Shown: piece after piece, positions 33,921-43,008 of the stretch | Layout: each line of letters begins with the position of its first letter | How positions within the stretch are numbered: position 1 is the first letter of the stretch | Origin: Canibacter zhoujuaniae | Lineage (GTDB): Bacteria > Actinomycetota > Actinomycetes > Actinomycetales > Microbacteriaceae | NCBI RefSeq assembly: GCF_011752005.1 | Contig: NZ_JAAIJZ010000002.1 | Location: forward strand, 269,499 to 333,498 | Length of the DNA: 64,000 nt | Direction of reading: 5' to 3' | Made by a program: the position numbers and the translations under genes | The notes under the pieces: generated by a model | Databases searched by the model: none | What the model was told of the DNA's origin: nothing | The model's input: only the letters and a program-made list of their open reading frames with translations

Positions 33921-36900
33921 TTACAGTGAAGTTGCCGCAGCTATCAGTTGCTCCTGCTCAACTGCGTGCACTTTCGCGCTACCTGTGGACGGCGATGCCG
34001 CCTCCGGGCGAGATACAACACGGGTTTCGGCGAGCGTCGGAATCTGGCGGAACTTGTTCTGCAAGAACGGCCAAGCCCCCTGATTCTCAGGCTCATCCTG
34101 AACCCAAACGAACTCGGCGCCGCGGTAGCGCTCAAGCGCAGAGAGCAGCTCCGTTTCAGGGAGCGGGTAGAACTGCTCCAGCCGCACGATAGCGATGCGA
34201 TCTTCGCCCTGTTTTGCAATCTCGTTTTTCAGGTCGTAGTAGACCTTGCCGGCGGTGAGCAGCACACGCTTTACCTTGGTTGCATCGGCAGTGTTATCGC
34301 CAATCACCGGACGGAAGCGACCCTGTGTGAATTCGGCGACACCGCTTGTCGCACCGCGCAGGCGCAGCATTGACTTCGGGCTGAAGACAATGAGCGGTTT
34401 GCGCGGCCGCTGATATGCCTGGCGACGCAGCAGGTGGAAGTGGTTTGCCGGGGTTGAAGGCCGCGCAACGATCATGTTCTCCTGCGCACACATTTGCAGG
34501 TAACGTTCGATACGTGCTGAAGAATGGTCTGGCCCCTGACCCTCATAGCCGTGCGGTAAGAGCATAACAACTGAAGAACTCTGACCCCATTTTTGTTCAG
34601 CGGATGAGATAAACTCGTCAACCACCGTCTGCGCACCGTTAGCAAAATCACCAAACTGTGCTTCCCAGATTACGAGTGCGTCTTCACGCTGCAGTGAGTA
34701 GCCGTACTCGTAAGCTAGCGCTGCATACTCTGACAGCAGTGAGTCGTAAATCCAGAAACGAGCCTGATCTTCAGACAGGTTCAGCAGAGGCAGCCACTCT
34801 TGGCCGTTCTTGTAGTCGTGGAATGCGGCGTGCCGCTGCGCAAATGTGCCGCGCCGTGCATCCTGACCTGCGAAGCGTACCGGGGTGCCCTCAAGCAGCA
34901 GAGAGCCAAGAGCGAGGATCTCGCCAAAGCCCCAGTCAATGCCACCATCACGGCTCATCTTTGCACGCTTCTGAATCAGCTGTTCAAGCTTCGGATGCAC
35001 AGTGAAACCGTCTGGTTTGTTCAGGTGCGCGTCACCGATTTTCTCTATAACTTCGGTCGATACAGCGGTGTCAACCGGGTCAGCATCGGCAAGAGATGGG
35101 ACCTCTTTGGCCTTCTCCAGCTCAGTGTTGATAACACCGGTCTGCGCAACATGTGTCTCGTCAAAAGCCTGCTCGAGCTTCTTTCTGAAGCTTAGCTTTG
35201 CCTGCTCGTACTGCTCTTCGGTGATATCACCGCGGCCAACAAGTGCTTCCGTGTAGAGCTTTCGAGTTGAGCGTTTCGCCTCTATTAGTGAGGTCATCAT
35301 AGGCTGGGTCATCGACGGATCGTCACCCTCATTGTGACCGCGACGGCGGTAGCAGACCAGGTCGATGATGACGTCTTTGTGGAACTTCTGCCGGAACCTA
35401 AACGCTAACTCAGCAACGCGCACAACCGACTCAGGATCATCGCCGTTAACGTGGAAAATCGGTGTCTGTACTGTCTTGCCAACATCGGTTGAGTAGACAC
35501 TAGAGCGTGAGTCGATTGGCAGAGTTGTGAAGCCAACCTGATTGTTTACGATGATGTGAATCGTGCCACCTGTGCGGTAACCGCGCAGCTGACTCATTTG
35601 CAGTACTTCGTAAACAATTCCCTGACCGCTGAATGCGGCGTCGCCGTGCACAAGAACCGGCAGAGTGGCGAACGAACCGATCGGTTTTAGATCCTGTTTT
35701 GCGCGGACGATACCGCTGAGCACACCGTTCACAACCTCAAGATGTGAGGGGTTTGCGGCCAGGTGAATTGGCACCTGAGTGCCGTTCGGCGCTGTGAATA
35801 CACCGGAAGCGCCGAGATGGTACTTCACGTCACCGGAGGCACCGGCCTCTGATTGTGATCCTTCAAATTCACGGAAGATTTGGCCGTAGCTCTTCCCGGC
35901 GATGTTTGAGAGCACACTCAAACGGCCGCGGTGAGCCATGCCGATATCAACCGACTCAACGCCGTCTTCAGCAGCATCGATGAGCATCGCATCAAGCAGC
36001 GGAATCAGCGACTCGCCGCCCTCCAAGCTGAAGCGTTTTTGCCCCACGTACTTGGTCTGCAGGAATGTCTCAAAGGCCTCAGCCTCGTTCAATTTTTCGA
36101 GAATGCGCATCTGGGTTTCTTTTCCAGGCTTCTCATACGGGCGCTCGAGCTGATCGCGCAACCAGAGCCGCTGCTCAGGATCCTGGATGTGCATGTACTC
36201 GATGCCGATCTTGCGGCAGTAAGAGTCGCGCATTACGCCAAGTATGTCGCGCAGCTTCATAACATTGCGACCACCAATGCCGCCAGCTACAAACTCGCGA
36301 TCGAGATCCCAGAAGGTGAGACCGTGGTTCTCAATCTCAAGATCGGGGTGCGTGTGCTGCTGGTATTCGAGCGGATCAATGTCTGCCATCAGATGCCCGC
36401 GCACACGGAAGGAGTTAACCAGCTCCTGCACACGCGCGTTCTTGTCAACATTGCCCTGGTGGCTGTCAATATGAATATCGGTTGCCCACTTCACCGGAGC
36501 GTATGGGAGGCGAAGAGCAGCGAAGATTTCTTCATAGAATTCGTGCTGGCCAATTAGATGCTCGTGCACAATTTTTAAGAACTCACCAGAGCCGGCACCC
36601 TGAATCACACGGTGGTCGTAGGTGCTGGTCAGAGTGATTGTCTTTGAGACACCGAGGTTGGCAAGAGTTTCTGCAGCAGCTCCTTGATACTGGGCGGGGT
36701 ATTCAAGAGCACCTGCGCCCACTATGCAACCCTGACCGTTCATTAGCCGCGGGATAGAGTGCACAGTGCCAATGCCGCCCGGGTTCGTGAGAGAAATTGT
36801 TGCACCCTGGAAATCTGTGGCTGTGAGCTTGCCCGCACGGGCGCGCTTAACGAGATCTTCGTACGCTGCAAGATACTCATTAAAGTTGAGGGTCTCTGCC

Positions 36901-37628
36901 TGCTTAATTGCAGGCACCATCAACTGGCGTGAACCGTCAGGTTTTGGCAGGTCGATCGCGATCCCCAAACCAATGTGCGCAGGGGTGACGAGCGCCGGCT
37001 TGCCGTCAACCTCAGTGTATGCGACGTTCTGGCTTGGGAACTGTTTCAGCGTCTTGATTAGGGCCCACCCGATGAGATGGGTGAAAGACACCTTGCCACC
37101 GCGCGTGCGACGCAGGTGATTGTTGATCACGATCCGGTTGTCGATCATCAGCTTTGCTGGAATAGTGCGCACGCTTGTTGCGGTCGGAATTGAGAGGCTC
37201 GCATCCATGTTTTTTGAAATGGTGCGAGCAACACCCTTAAGAGGTGTTATCACATCTTCGGCAGCCTCAACATCGCCCTTTGGGGCTACTTTTGGAGCGT
37301 CTGCGGGGATCGGGGTGGTGCGTGGTGCCTGATTTGTAGTTTTTGCAGCAACACTGGCATTTGCGGTAGGAGCAGCGCTGCCCGTCGTTGCTGCTGGGCC
37401 TGAGTTTGCAGGAGCAGTTGTTGGCTGTGCCTGGCTTGGCGCACTTGCCGGTTTACTAGCCTGCGATGCTGAAGAAGCGCCGGTCACCTTATCAATGTCA
37501 CCACCAGCTGCCGCAACCTTCTCCATGACCGGCCACCAAGACTCATCCACGGAGTTTTTATCGGTCTGATACTGCTTATAAAGCTCCTCGACTAGCCAGG
37601 CGTTAGCGCCAAATGCTGAATCAGTCAC
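33921..37628 (-). CDS. kgd: Multifunctional 2-oxoglutarate metabolism enzyme (Kgd/SucA type)
   Basis: 1235 residues with the actinobacterial fused layout. There is an N-terminal segment (FGANAWLVEELYKQYQ), an Ala/Pro/Thr-rich linker (about 45-115), an E2-like succinyltransferase domain ending in TYDHRVIQGAGSGEF (His near 339), then the thiamine-diphosphate E1 domain with GMAHRGRLSVLSNI near 566. The enzyme decarboxylates 2-oxoglutarate, giving succinate semialdehyde, and can also act as E1/E2 of a dehydrogenase complex. GTG start. It is divergent from the CorC-type genes. With the semialdehyde dehydrogenase at 43883-45235 it offers a route from 2-oxoglutarate to succinate. Confidence 0.97.
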   Translation of the reverse strand: MTDSAFGANAWLVEELYKQYQTDKNSVDESWWPVMEKVAAAGGDIDKVTGASSASQASKPASAPSQAQPTTAPANSGPAATTGSAAPTANASVAAKTTNQAPRTTPIPADAPKVAPKGDVEAAEDVITPLKGVARTISKNMDASLSIPTATSVRTIPAKLMIDNRIVINNHLRRTRGGKVSFTHLIGWALIKTLKQFPSQNVAYTEVDGKPALVTPAHIGLGIAIDLPKPDGSRQLMVPAIKQAETLNFNEYLAAYEDLVKRARAGKLTATDFQGATISLTNPGGIGTVHSIPRLMNGQGCIVGAGALEYPAQYQGAAAETLANLGVSKTITLTSTYDHRVIQGAGSGEFLKIVHEHLIGQHEFYEEIFAALRLPYAPVKWATDIHIDSHQGNVDKNARVQELVNSFRVRGHLMADIDPLEYQQHTHPDLEIENHGLTFWDLDREFVAGGIGGRNVMKLRDILGVMRDSYCRKIGIEYMHIQDPEQRLWLRDQLERPYEKPGKETQMRILEKLNEAEAFETFLQTKYVGQKRFSLEGGESLIPLLDAMLIDAAEDGVESVDIGMAHRGRLSVLSNIAGKSYGQIFREFEGSQSEAGASGDVKYHLGASGVFTAPNGTQVPIHLAANPSHLEVVNGVLSGIVRAKQDLKPIGSFATLPVLVHGDAAFSGQGIVYEVLQMSQLRGYRTGGTIHIIVNNQVGFTTLPIDSRSSVYSTDVGKTVQTPIFHVNGDDPESVVRVAELAFRFRQKFHKDVIIDLVCYRRRGHNEGDDPSMTQPMMTSLIEAKRSTRKLYTEALVGRGDITEEQYEQAKLSFRKKLEQAFDETHVAQTGVINTELEKAKEVPSLADADPVDTAVSTEVIEKIGDAHLNKPDGFTVHPKLEQLIQKRAKMSRDGGIDWGFGEILALGSLLLEGTPVRFAGQDARRGTFAQRHAAFHDYKNGQEWLPLLNLSEDQARFWIYDSLLSEYAALAYEYGYSLQREDALVIWEAQFGDFANGAQTVVDEFISSAEQKWGQSSSVVMLLPHGYEGQGPDHSSARIERYLQMCAQENMIVARPSTPANHFHLLRRQAYQRPRKPLIVFSPKSMLRLRGATSGVAEFTQGRFRPVIGDNTADATKVKRVLLTAGKVYYDLKNEIAKQGEDRIAIVRLEQFYPLPETELLSALERYRGAEFVWVQDEPENQGAWPFLQNKFRQIPTLAETRVVSRPEAASPSTGSAKVHAVEQEQLIAAATSL

Positions 37629-37722
37629 GGTAGCTGCCTCTTTCTGCTGGGGATAGCTGCGTTGGTATTACCACGAGTGTTTAAGCGGCAAGTGGAGTTT
37701 GCCTACACGTATGTCTAGCCTA

Positions 37723-37735
37723 CCTAAAATTTAGG
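37723..37735. promoter_or_regulatory. Palindrome in the kgd-CorC divergent promoter region
   Basis: CCTAAA, A, TTTAGG is a perfect 13-bp inverted repeat. AATTTAGG recurs 43 bp away at 37771-37778, next to the proposed rightward promoter. Read on the minus strand, TTAGGTAGGCTAGAC resembles one side of a DtxR/IdeR metal-regulator site but is one base short. Confidence 0.35.
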
Positions 37736-37778
37736 GTCGTGTGGGTGGCTAAAAGTTAATTTTCACAGCTAATTTAGG

Positions 37779-37784
37779 TACAGT
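37779..37784 (+). promoter_or_regulatory. Candidate -10 box for the CorC-type gene pair
   Basis: TACAGT lies 9 bases before the ATG of the short leader ORF at 37794, with a poor -35-like TTAATT 17 bp further upstream (37756-37761). The transcript would begin within about three bases of that ATG. Confidence 0.4.
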
Positions 37785-37793
37785 TATACGGTT

Positions 37794-37859
37794 ATGGATT
37801 CATTGCCTCGAAGTAGTAAGCCTTGCCAGTGTGGCGAGGCCTTTTTGGAGTTACTGTGA
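37794..37859 (+). CDS. Putative leader peptide upstream of the CorC-type gene
   Basis: A 21-codon ORF beginning MDSLPRSSKP, with a central CQCG and ending FLELL. Its TGA stop overlaps the GTG start of the following gene as GTGA, the pattern of translational coupling. Codons 10-18 also encode a terminator-like hairpin (37820-37846). The ATG follows a -10-like box closely and could be translated without a leader. No homologue is known to me, and a chance ORF of this length is possible. Confidence 0.35.
   Translation: MDSLPRSSKPCQCGEAFLELL
37820..37846 (+). terminator. Terminator-like hairpin in the CorC leader (possible attenuator)
   Basis: GCCTTGCCA (37820-37828) pairs with TGGCGAGGC (37832-37840), 9 bp with one G-T pair and loop GTG, followed by C and five Ts. 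It ends immediately before the GGAG ribosome site. The competing sequence GCCTCG (37805-37810) can pair with CGAGGC (37835-37840) instead, so two exclusive structures are possible. Confidence 0.5.
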
Positions 37860-39235
37860 ACGAGTGGCTTCTGCTGATAATCGGGATTGTGCTAACTTTT
37901 GGCACCGGTGTTTTTGTTGCCGCTGAATTCTCTTTAGTTGCCTTAGATAGGCATGAGCTGGAACGCCAGCAAGCGGCCGGCGAGAAGCGACTGGGCCCAG
38001 TTATTAAAGCCTTGCGGATCACCTCAACCCACCTATCAAGCGCACAGCTTGGTATTACTCTAACTACTTTGCTTGCCGGCTATACGCTGGAGCCAGCGTT
38101 TTCAAAGATGCTGTCGCGGCCGCTTTCTAGTCTTGGAGTTGCAGAGAATTTGCTGCCGGTCATCACAGTTCCTGTCGCAGTTGCAGTTGCAACACTGCTG
38201 TCAATGATTATCGGCGAGCTAGTGCCGAAAAATTTTGCGCTTGCGGTGCCTCTGGCAACAGCAAAACTTGTTGTGCCGATCCAAACAGCTTTTACAACGA
38301 TTTTTAAACCGGCAATTATCGTTTTGAACGGCAGCGCCAACGCTATGCTGCGCGGCATCGGGATAGATCCGAAGGAAGAACTCTCTGGCGCGAGATCCGC
38401 AGAAGAACTTGCCTCTTTGGTGCGCCACTCGGCGGCATCGGGAGTTTTAGAGGCTGACACCGCAACTCTGCTCGACCGCACCCTGCATCTTTCTGAGCTG
38501 GCTGCAGCCGATGCGATGACACCCCGCTTGAAGATGGAATCAGTGCAGCGTCTTGAGATGGTGCCTGAACTGATTGAGCTCTCGGGTAAGACCGGTTTTT
38601 CTCGCTTCCCGGTCATAGATGAGGATCGCGACGATATTGTTGGAGTTGCGCACGTTAAGCAGGCAATTGCAATTCCGCGGGAGAAGCGCGGTGAGGTGCC
38701 GGTTGCTGCGATCACTGAAGAGGTGACGCGCGTGCCGGAAACTATGCCACTCGACCTGCTGCTTGCTGAGCTGCGCGACGCCGTCTATCAGTGCGCGATT
38801 GTGGTTGATGAATACGGCGGCACAGCTGGCTTTGTGACGCTTGAAGATCTGGTTGAAGAACTGATCGGTGAGGTTGCCGACGAACACGATCGCGCACAGA
38901 CCGGAATTATCGGATCTGCCGATAAACTCTTGATTCCTGGTGAACTGCGGCCAGACGAACTCGCGCAGCAATCGGGTGTTGTGATCCCTGAGAGCGGTGA
39001 ATACGACACTGTGGCCGGTTTTATGCTGTCAGAGCTTGGAAAGATTCCGGTGCCGGGCGATGAAATATCCCTCGCAGATGGCGCAACACTGCGCGTGGAG
39101 CGAATGGACGGGCGCCGTATCGCGCGCATTCGCTATCAGGGGCCGCCGCTGCCTGAGGGTTATGAAAATGGTGAGTCAACTGAAACTGGGACAATAGTTT
39201 TGCCGCATCTGCGTGACAGGGAGGTGGAACGATGA
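37856..39235 (+). CDS. CNNM/CorC-family transporter with CBS domains (HlyC/CorC)
   Basis: A 459-residue membrane protein. The N-terminal DUF21/CNNM domain of about four helices (1-190) contains FVAAEFSLVALDRHELE and IIGELVPKNFA; then a CBS pair (about 200-330) and a C-terminal CorC_HlyC transporter-associated domain (about 350-430, LIPGELRPDELAQQSG). Homologues take part in magnesium or cobalt homeostasis. GTG 37856 is chosen because GGAG is 5 bases upstream and the protein then begins directly with the first helix. Its end overlaps the next paralogue by 4 bp (ATGA). Confidence 0.9.
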   Translation: MNEWLLLIIGIVLTFGTGVFVAAEFSLVALDRHELERQQAAGEKRLGPVIKALRITSTHLSSAQLGITLTTLLAGYTLEPAFSKMLSRPLSSLGVAENLLPVITVPVAVAVATLLSMIIGELVPKNFALAVPLATAKLVVPIQTAFTTIFKPAIIVLNGSANAMLRGIGIDPKEELSGARSAEELASLVRHSAASGVLEADTATLLDRTLHLSELAAADAMTPRLKMESVQRLEMVPELIELSGKTGFSRFPVIDEDRDDIVGVAHVKQAIAIPREKRGEVPVAAITEEVTRVPETMPLDLLLAELRDAVYQCAIVVDEYGGTAGFVTLEDLVEELIGEVADEHDRAQTGIIGSADKLLIPGELRPDELAQQSGVVIPESGEYDTVAGFMLSELGKIPVPGDEISLADGATLRVERMDGRRIARIRYQGPPLPEGYENGESTETGTIVLPHLRDREVER

Positions 39236-40278
39236 GTGACTGGGCTGGAATTATCTGGCTGTTTGTGCTGCTTGCCTGCAACGCATTTTTTGTGGCTGCC
39301 GAGTTCGCAGTTATTTCTGCACGCCGCTCGCAGATTGAACCGCACGCTGAAAACGGCTCACGCGCCGCAAAGACTGCGCTCTGGGCGATGGAGCATGCTA
39401 CGTTGATGCTCGCCACCAGCCAGCTGGGGATAACCGTTTGCTCGCTTTTGATTCTGAACGTATCTGAACCAGCGATTCACCACCTGCTGGAGGTGCCGCT
39501 TAAAGCCACGGGGCTTAGCGCCGACATGGTGGTGATTATTTCATTTGTGCTGACACTGCTTTTGGTGACATACCTGCACGTAGTTTTTGGTGAAATGATG
39601 CCGAAAAATGCGGCGTTTTCGATTCCGGATCGCGCGGTGCTGTTGTTAGCTCCGCCGCTGGTTGCACTCTCGCGCGCCGTGAAGCCAATCATCTGGTTTA
39701 TGAATGCAATTGCGAACGGTGTGCTGCGCCTGTTTCGAGTGCAACCGAAGTCTGAGGCTAACTCGACATTCACGCTCGAAGAGGTTGAGAGTATCGTAGC
39801 GAATTCAACCCGCGAGGGCATGCTCGAAGATCGTTCCGGGGCACTCAAAGCAGCTTTTGAGTTTACGAATAAACAGGCGAAAGATCTAGCTGTGCCGCGC
39901 GATGAGTTGGTGATGCTAACGGAAGAAGCAACACCGCTCGATGTTGAAGCTGCGGTCACAAAGCACGGATTCTCACGCTATCTCATCGTTGACAGCAGCA
40001 GTGAGCTTGTTGGTTACGTGCACATTAAAGACCTTTTACGCACGAGTGAGAAGCGTCTTGCTGAGCCGATCCCCGCTAAAAGGTGGCGGCAAATGGTGAC
40101 GGTTAACGCTGATACGGATCTTGAAGATGTGCTGCACAGACTGCAGAGCAAAGGCACCCACCTTGCTAGAGTGCACGACTCCACCGGCGTGGAACTCGGC
40201 GTGCTGTTTCTGGAAGATGTTATCGAAGAATTGGTGGGCGAGGTTAACGATGCAACTACACGACGCCGCTACAGCTAG
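39232..40278 (+). CDS. CNNM-family transporter with CBS domains, short form
   Basis: 348 residues, paralogue of the preceding gene: a CNNM/DUF21 membrane domain (FFVAAEFAVISARRSQIE; VVFGEMMPKNAAF) followed by a CBS pair ending in GVLFLEDVIEELVGEV. It stops right after the CBS domains and lacks the CorC_HlyC domain of its partner. The ATGA overlap with that partner implies coupled translation, and the two may form a heteromer. Tandem pairs of this kind occur in actinobacteria; ion specificity is not known. Confidence 0.9.
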   Translation: MSDWAGIIWLFVLLACNAFFVAAEFAVISARRSQIEPHAENGSRAAKTALWAMEHATLMLATSQLGITVCSLLILNVSEPAIHHLLEVPLKATGLSADMVVIISFVLTLLLVTYLHVVFGEMMPKNAAFSIPDRAVLLLAPPLVALSRAVKPIIWFMNAIANGVLRLFRVQPKSEANSTFTLEEVESIVANSTREGMLEDRSGALKAAFEFTNKQAKDLAVPRDELVMLTEEATPLDVEAAVTKHGFSRYLIVDSSSELVGYVHIKDLLRTSEKRLAEPIPAKRWRQMVTVNADTDLEDVLHRLQSKGTHLARVHDSTGVELGVLFLEDVIEELVGEVNDATTRRRYS

Positions 40279-40316
40279 TTAGCTTGCGGATCCGCTAGCG
40301 CATTCCTGCCGGAAGA

Positions 40317-41531
40317 TTATGTCGTTTGCGTATCGAGTAGATCAGCCAGTGCGGCGCCGACTCGTTCATGCTCGATGAGGAATGCGTCGTGGCCGTAGGG
40401 GCTGTCCAGTTCCAATGCCGTCTCGCCGGTGAGGCTACCGGGAACTGCGGCTGCGATACGATGCTGGCCATCAATGGTAAACAGACGATCCGACGGAATA
40501 CCGACCACGAGCGTGGGAACTGTAATAACGCTTAGGGCCTCGGCAACACCGCCACGGTCGCGCCCAACATCGTGTGAGTTCATCGCCTGCACAAGAGTGA
40601 GGTAGCTGCCGGCGTCAAACCGTCTTGTGAATTTATTGCCGTGAAAATCTAGGTATGACTCAACAGCGAATCGACCGCCGCCACCTAAGGGGTTTAGTGT
40701 TGACTGCCATGCGCGCCCGAATCTGGAATCTAACTCAGTGTTCGATCGATAGTTTAAGAGGGCTAGTCTGCGCGCGGTGGCAAGCCCGTTGTGAGGGCCG
40801 TGACCGTGAGGTAGGTCGTAGTAGTTGCCGCCGTGAAAATTTGGATCCGACCGAATCGCCTCGAGCTGCACGAGATTCAGCCCTATCTGATCGGCCGTTA
40901 GCACCGGGGGAGCTGCGATTGTTGCGATGCGCTCAGCCCTGTCGGGAAACATTATCGCCCACTCTAGTGAGTGCATGCCGCCCATCGAGCCGCCGATAAC
41001 CGCGGCGAATTTGTGAACACCTAATTTATCAGCCCAGGCGGCAGCTGCTTTCACCTGGTCTCGAATTGTGAGAAACGGGAAGCGGCCGCCCCATTCAGTG
41101 CCGTCTTGTGCCAGCGATGAGGGGCCGGTTGAACCTTGGCAGCCGCCGAGCACGTTGGGCGCGAGCACACAGTATTTTTCAGTATCGAGTGGTTTGCCGG
41201 GGCCGACAACATCCTCCCACCAGCCGGCGGTTGAATGTCCCGGTGCAGCCGGGCCGATCAGATGGCTGTCGCCTGTAAGTGCGTGAAAGACGAGAATAGC
41301 GTTGTCCCGGGTGTCGTTGAGCTCGCCAAACTGCTCATAGGCGATGACCGATTCGGGCAGGGTTTCTTTGCTTTCAGTTTCAAACGCACCGATTTTTACA
41401 AACTTTCGATTACCAACAGGGTCACCTGTGCGCCAGGCTCCCGTCACCGGTGGCTTGCCTAGGAGTGCCCGCAGTTGGGCATCCGTAATAAAATCAGCCT
41501 GCGCCGAGTCTTCGTGTGTTTGCCAGTCCAT
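40317..41531 (-). CDS. metX: Homoserine O-acetyltransferase
   Basis: Acetylates homoserine with acetyl-CoA in methionine synthesis. A 404-residue alpha/beta-hydrolase with the nucleophile elbow GGSMGGMHSLEW (Ser near 182), LTGDSHLIGP near the oxyanion region, and the late Asp (GIPSDRLF) and His (YGHDAFL) of the catalytic triad. It lies downstream of metY on the same strand, with a strong hairpin between them. Its product is the substrate of MetY. Confidence 0.96.
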   Translation of the reverse strand: MDWQTHEDSAQADFITDAQLRALLGKPPVTGAWRTGDPVGNRKFVKIGAFETESKETLPESVIAYEQFGELNDTRDNAILVFHALTGDSHLIGPAAPGHSTAGWWEDVVGPGKPLDTEKYCVLAPNVLGGCQGSTGPSSLAQDGTEWGGRFPFLTIRDQVKAAAAWADKLGVHKFAAVIGGSMGGMHSLEWAIMFPDRAERIATIAAPPVLTADQIGLNLVQLEAIRSDPNFHGGNYYDLPHGHGPHNGLATARRLALLNYRSNTELDSRFGRAWQSTLNPLGGGGRFAVESYLDFHGNKFTRRFDAGSYLTLVQAMNSHDVGRDRGGVAEALSVITVPTLVVGIPSDRLFTIDGQHRIAAAVPGSLTGETALELDSPYGHDAFLIEHERVGAALADLLDTQTT

Positions 41532-41554
41532 GGTCTTTCTAGCAGATAATTTTA

Positions 41555-41589
41555 TCGGGTGTGAGAGCGCTAGAGGCTCTCACACCCGA
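41555..41589 (-). terminator. Strong hairpin between metY and metX
   Basis: TCGGGTGTGAGAGC and GCTCTCACACCCGA form a perfect 14-bp stem around a 7-base loop. It begins 19 bp after the metY stop. On the minus strand A-rich rather than T-rich sequence follows, so it may terminate partially, act as an attenuator or protect the metY transcript. Confidence 0.65.
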
Positions 41590-41607
41590 CTTCCTGAGGA
41601 GGGAGAT

Positions 41608-42900
41608 TTATGCGGTTGCGGCAGCCAAAGCCTTTTCTAGGTCTGCCTTAATGTCGGCAATGCTTTCGATACCGATTGAGAGACGCACCAGCCCGGGGGT
41701 GACACCTGCCTGTGCCTGCTGCTCCGGGGTCAACTGCTGGTGAGTTGTAGAGGCCGGGTGGATTGCGAGTGAGCGTGCATCGCCAATGTTTGCAACGTGG
41801 CTGAAAAGCTCGAGTGCGTTGATGAACTTCTTGCCAGCTTCAACCCCGCCCTTTAGCTCAAATGACAGCACTGCGCCAGCACCCTTAGGAGCGTATTTAT
41901 TTGCATTCTCATACCATCTGCTTGATGGCAGGCCAGCGTAGAAAACAGTTGAAACAGCATCGTGGTTCTCGAGCCATTCAGCTACCTGCTGCGCATTTTC
42001 AACGTGCCGTTCGATGCGGAGAGACAGAGTTTCAACACCCTGCAACAGCTGCCATGATGAGTCTGCTGAGAGAGCTGCTCCGACGTCGCGCAGTAGCTGC
42101 ACGCGCGCCTTAATAATGTAGGCAATTTCGTCGCCGACCGCGTCAGTGTAAACAACTCCGTGATACGACTCATCTGGCGCGGTCAGGCCTGGGTAGCGCT
42201 CGGCATGTTCAGACCACTTAAACTTACCGCCGTCAACGATGACACCAGCAACGGTGGTGCCATGACCGCCTAAGAACTTAGTTGCTGAGTGCACAACAAT
42301 GTCAGCGCCGTGCTCGAGCGGGCGAATCAGATATGGGGTTGCAATAGTGTTGTCAACAATCAGTGGCAGACCGTTTTCGTGCGCAACTTCAGCGACAGCC
42401 TCGATGTCTAACACGCTAATTTGTGGATTGGTAATGGTTTCAGCAAAAAAGAGTTTAGTGTTTGGTTTTACTGCTTTTTGCCACGCTGCGATATCGTCCT
42501 GGTCGACAAAGGTAACCTCGATGCCGAGCTTCTGAAGTGTGTATTTGAAAAGATTGTAGGTGCCACCGTAAATCGCGGTTGATGACACAATGTGGTCACC
42601 AGCTTTAGCAATGTTCAGGACTGCAAAAGTTGTTGCTGCCTGACCGGAGCCAACAGCGAGCGCAGCTGATCCGCCCTCTAACGCAGCTATACGCTGTTCA
42701 AACACATCGTTGGTGGGGTTCATGAGGCGGCTGTAAATATTGCCAAACTCAGACAGCGAGAAGAGGGAAGCGGCATGATCTGTGCTGTTGAACTGGTAGG
42801 CGGTTGAGCGATACACCGGTACCGCGCGAGCGTTGGTGGCTGGGTCGACCTGCTGGCCGGCGTGAATTTGCTTTGTTTCAAAGCTCCAGTTTTCTGACAT
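41608..42900 (-). CDS. metY: O-acetylhomoserine sulfhydrylase
   Basis: Forms homocysteine from O-acetylhomoserine and sulfide. A 430-residue PLP enzyme of the Cys/Met metabolism family: N-terminal FETKQIHAGQ, the cofactor-stacking region SSTAIYGGTYNLF, and the Schiff-base lysine in VVHSATKFLGGHGTT (about 207). AAGGAG lies upstream of the ATG. Together with MetX it forms the direct sulfhydrylation route to methionine. No SAM riboswitch is seen in the 108-bp spacer toward ung. Confidence 0.96.
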   Translation of the reverse strand: MSENWSFETKQIHAGQQVDPATNARAVPVYRSTAYQFNSTDHAASLFSLSEFGNIYSRLMNPTNDVFEQRIAALEGGSAALAVGSGQAATTFAVLNIAKAGDHIVSSTAIYGGTYNLFKYTLQKLGIEVTFVDQDDIAAWQKAVKPNTKLFFAETITNPQISVLDIEAVAEVAHENGLPLIVDNTIATPYLIRPLEHGADIVVHSATKFLGGHGTTVAGVIVDGGKFKWSEHAERYPGLTAPDESYHGVVYTDAVGDEIAYIIKARVQLLRDVGAALSADSSWQLLQGVETLSLRIERHVENAQQVAEWLENHDAVSTVFYAGLPSSRWYENANKYAPKGAGAVLSFELKGGVEAGKKFINALELFSHVANIGDARSLAIHPASTTHQQLTPEQQAQAGVTPGLVRLSIGIESIADIKADLEKALAAATA

Positions 42901-42996
42901 TTTGTGCTCCTTGTGAGGTTAGTGCGATGCGATTGATGTGTTGTAAGAATATTAAGTTCACGCGGTAAACGGGCGCTACTTGAAATTCATACTCTG

Positions 42997-43002
42997 TAAC
43001 AT
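42997..43002 (+). promoter_or_regulatory. -10 box of a candidate leaderless promoter (ung)
   Basis: TAACAT ends 6 bases before GTG 43009. The GGAGG at 43004-43008 directly touches the GTG, too close to act as a ribosome site for it. Confidence 0.6.
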
Positions 43003-43008
43003 TGGAGG

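Noticed and set aside
35931..36557. 208-codon open frame opposite kgd
   Set aside because: Antisense to the conserved E1 domain of kgd, with no motif or ribosome site; a by-product of kgd codon usage.
42901..43008. Possible SAM riboswitch before metY
   Set aside because: The spacer is only 108 bp, shared with a divergent gene, and contains no conserved SAM aptamer blocks.
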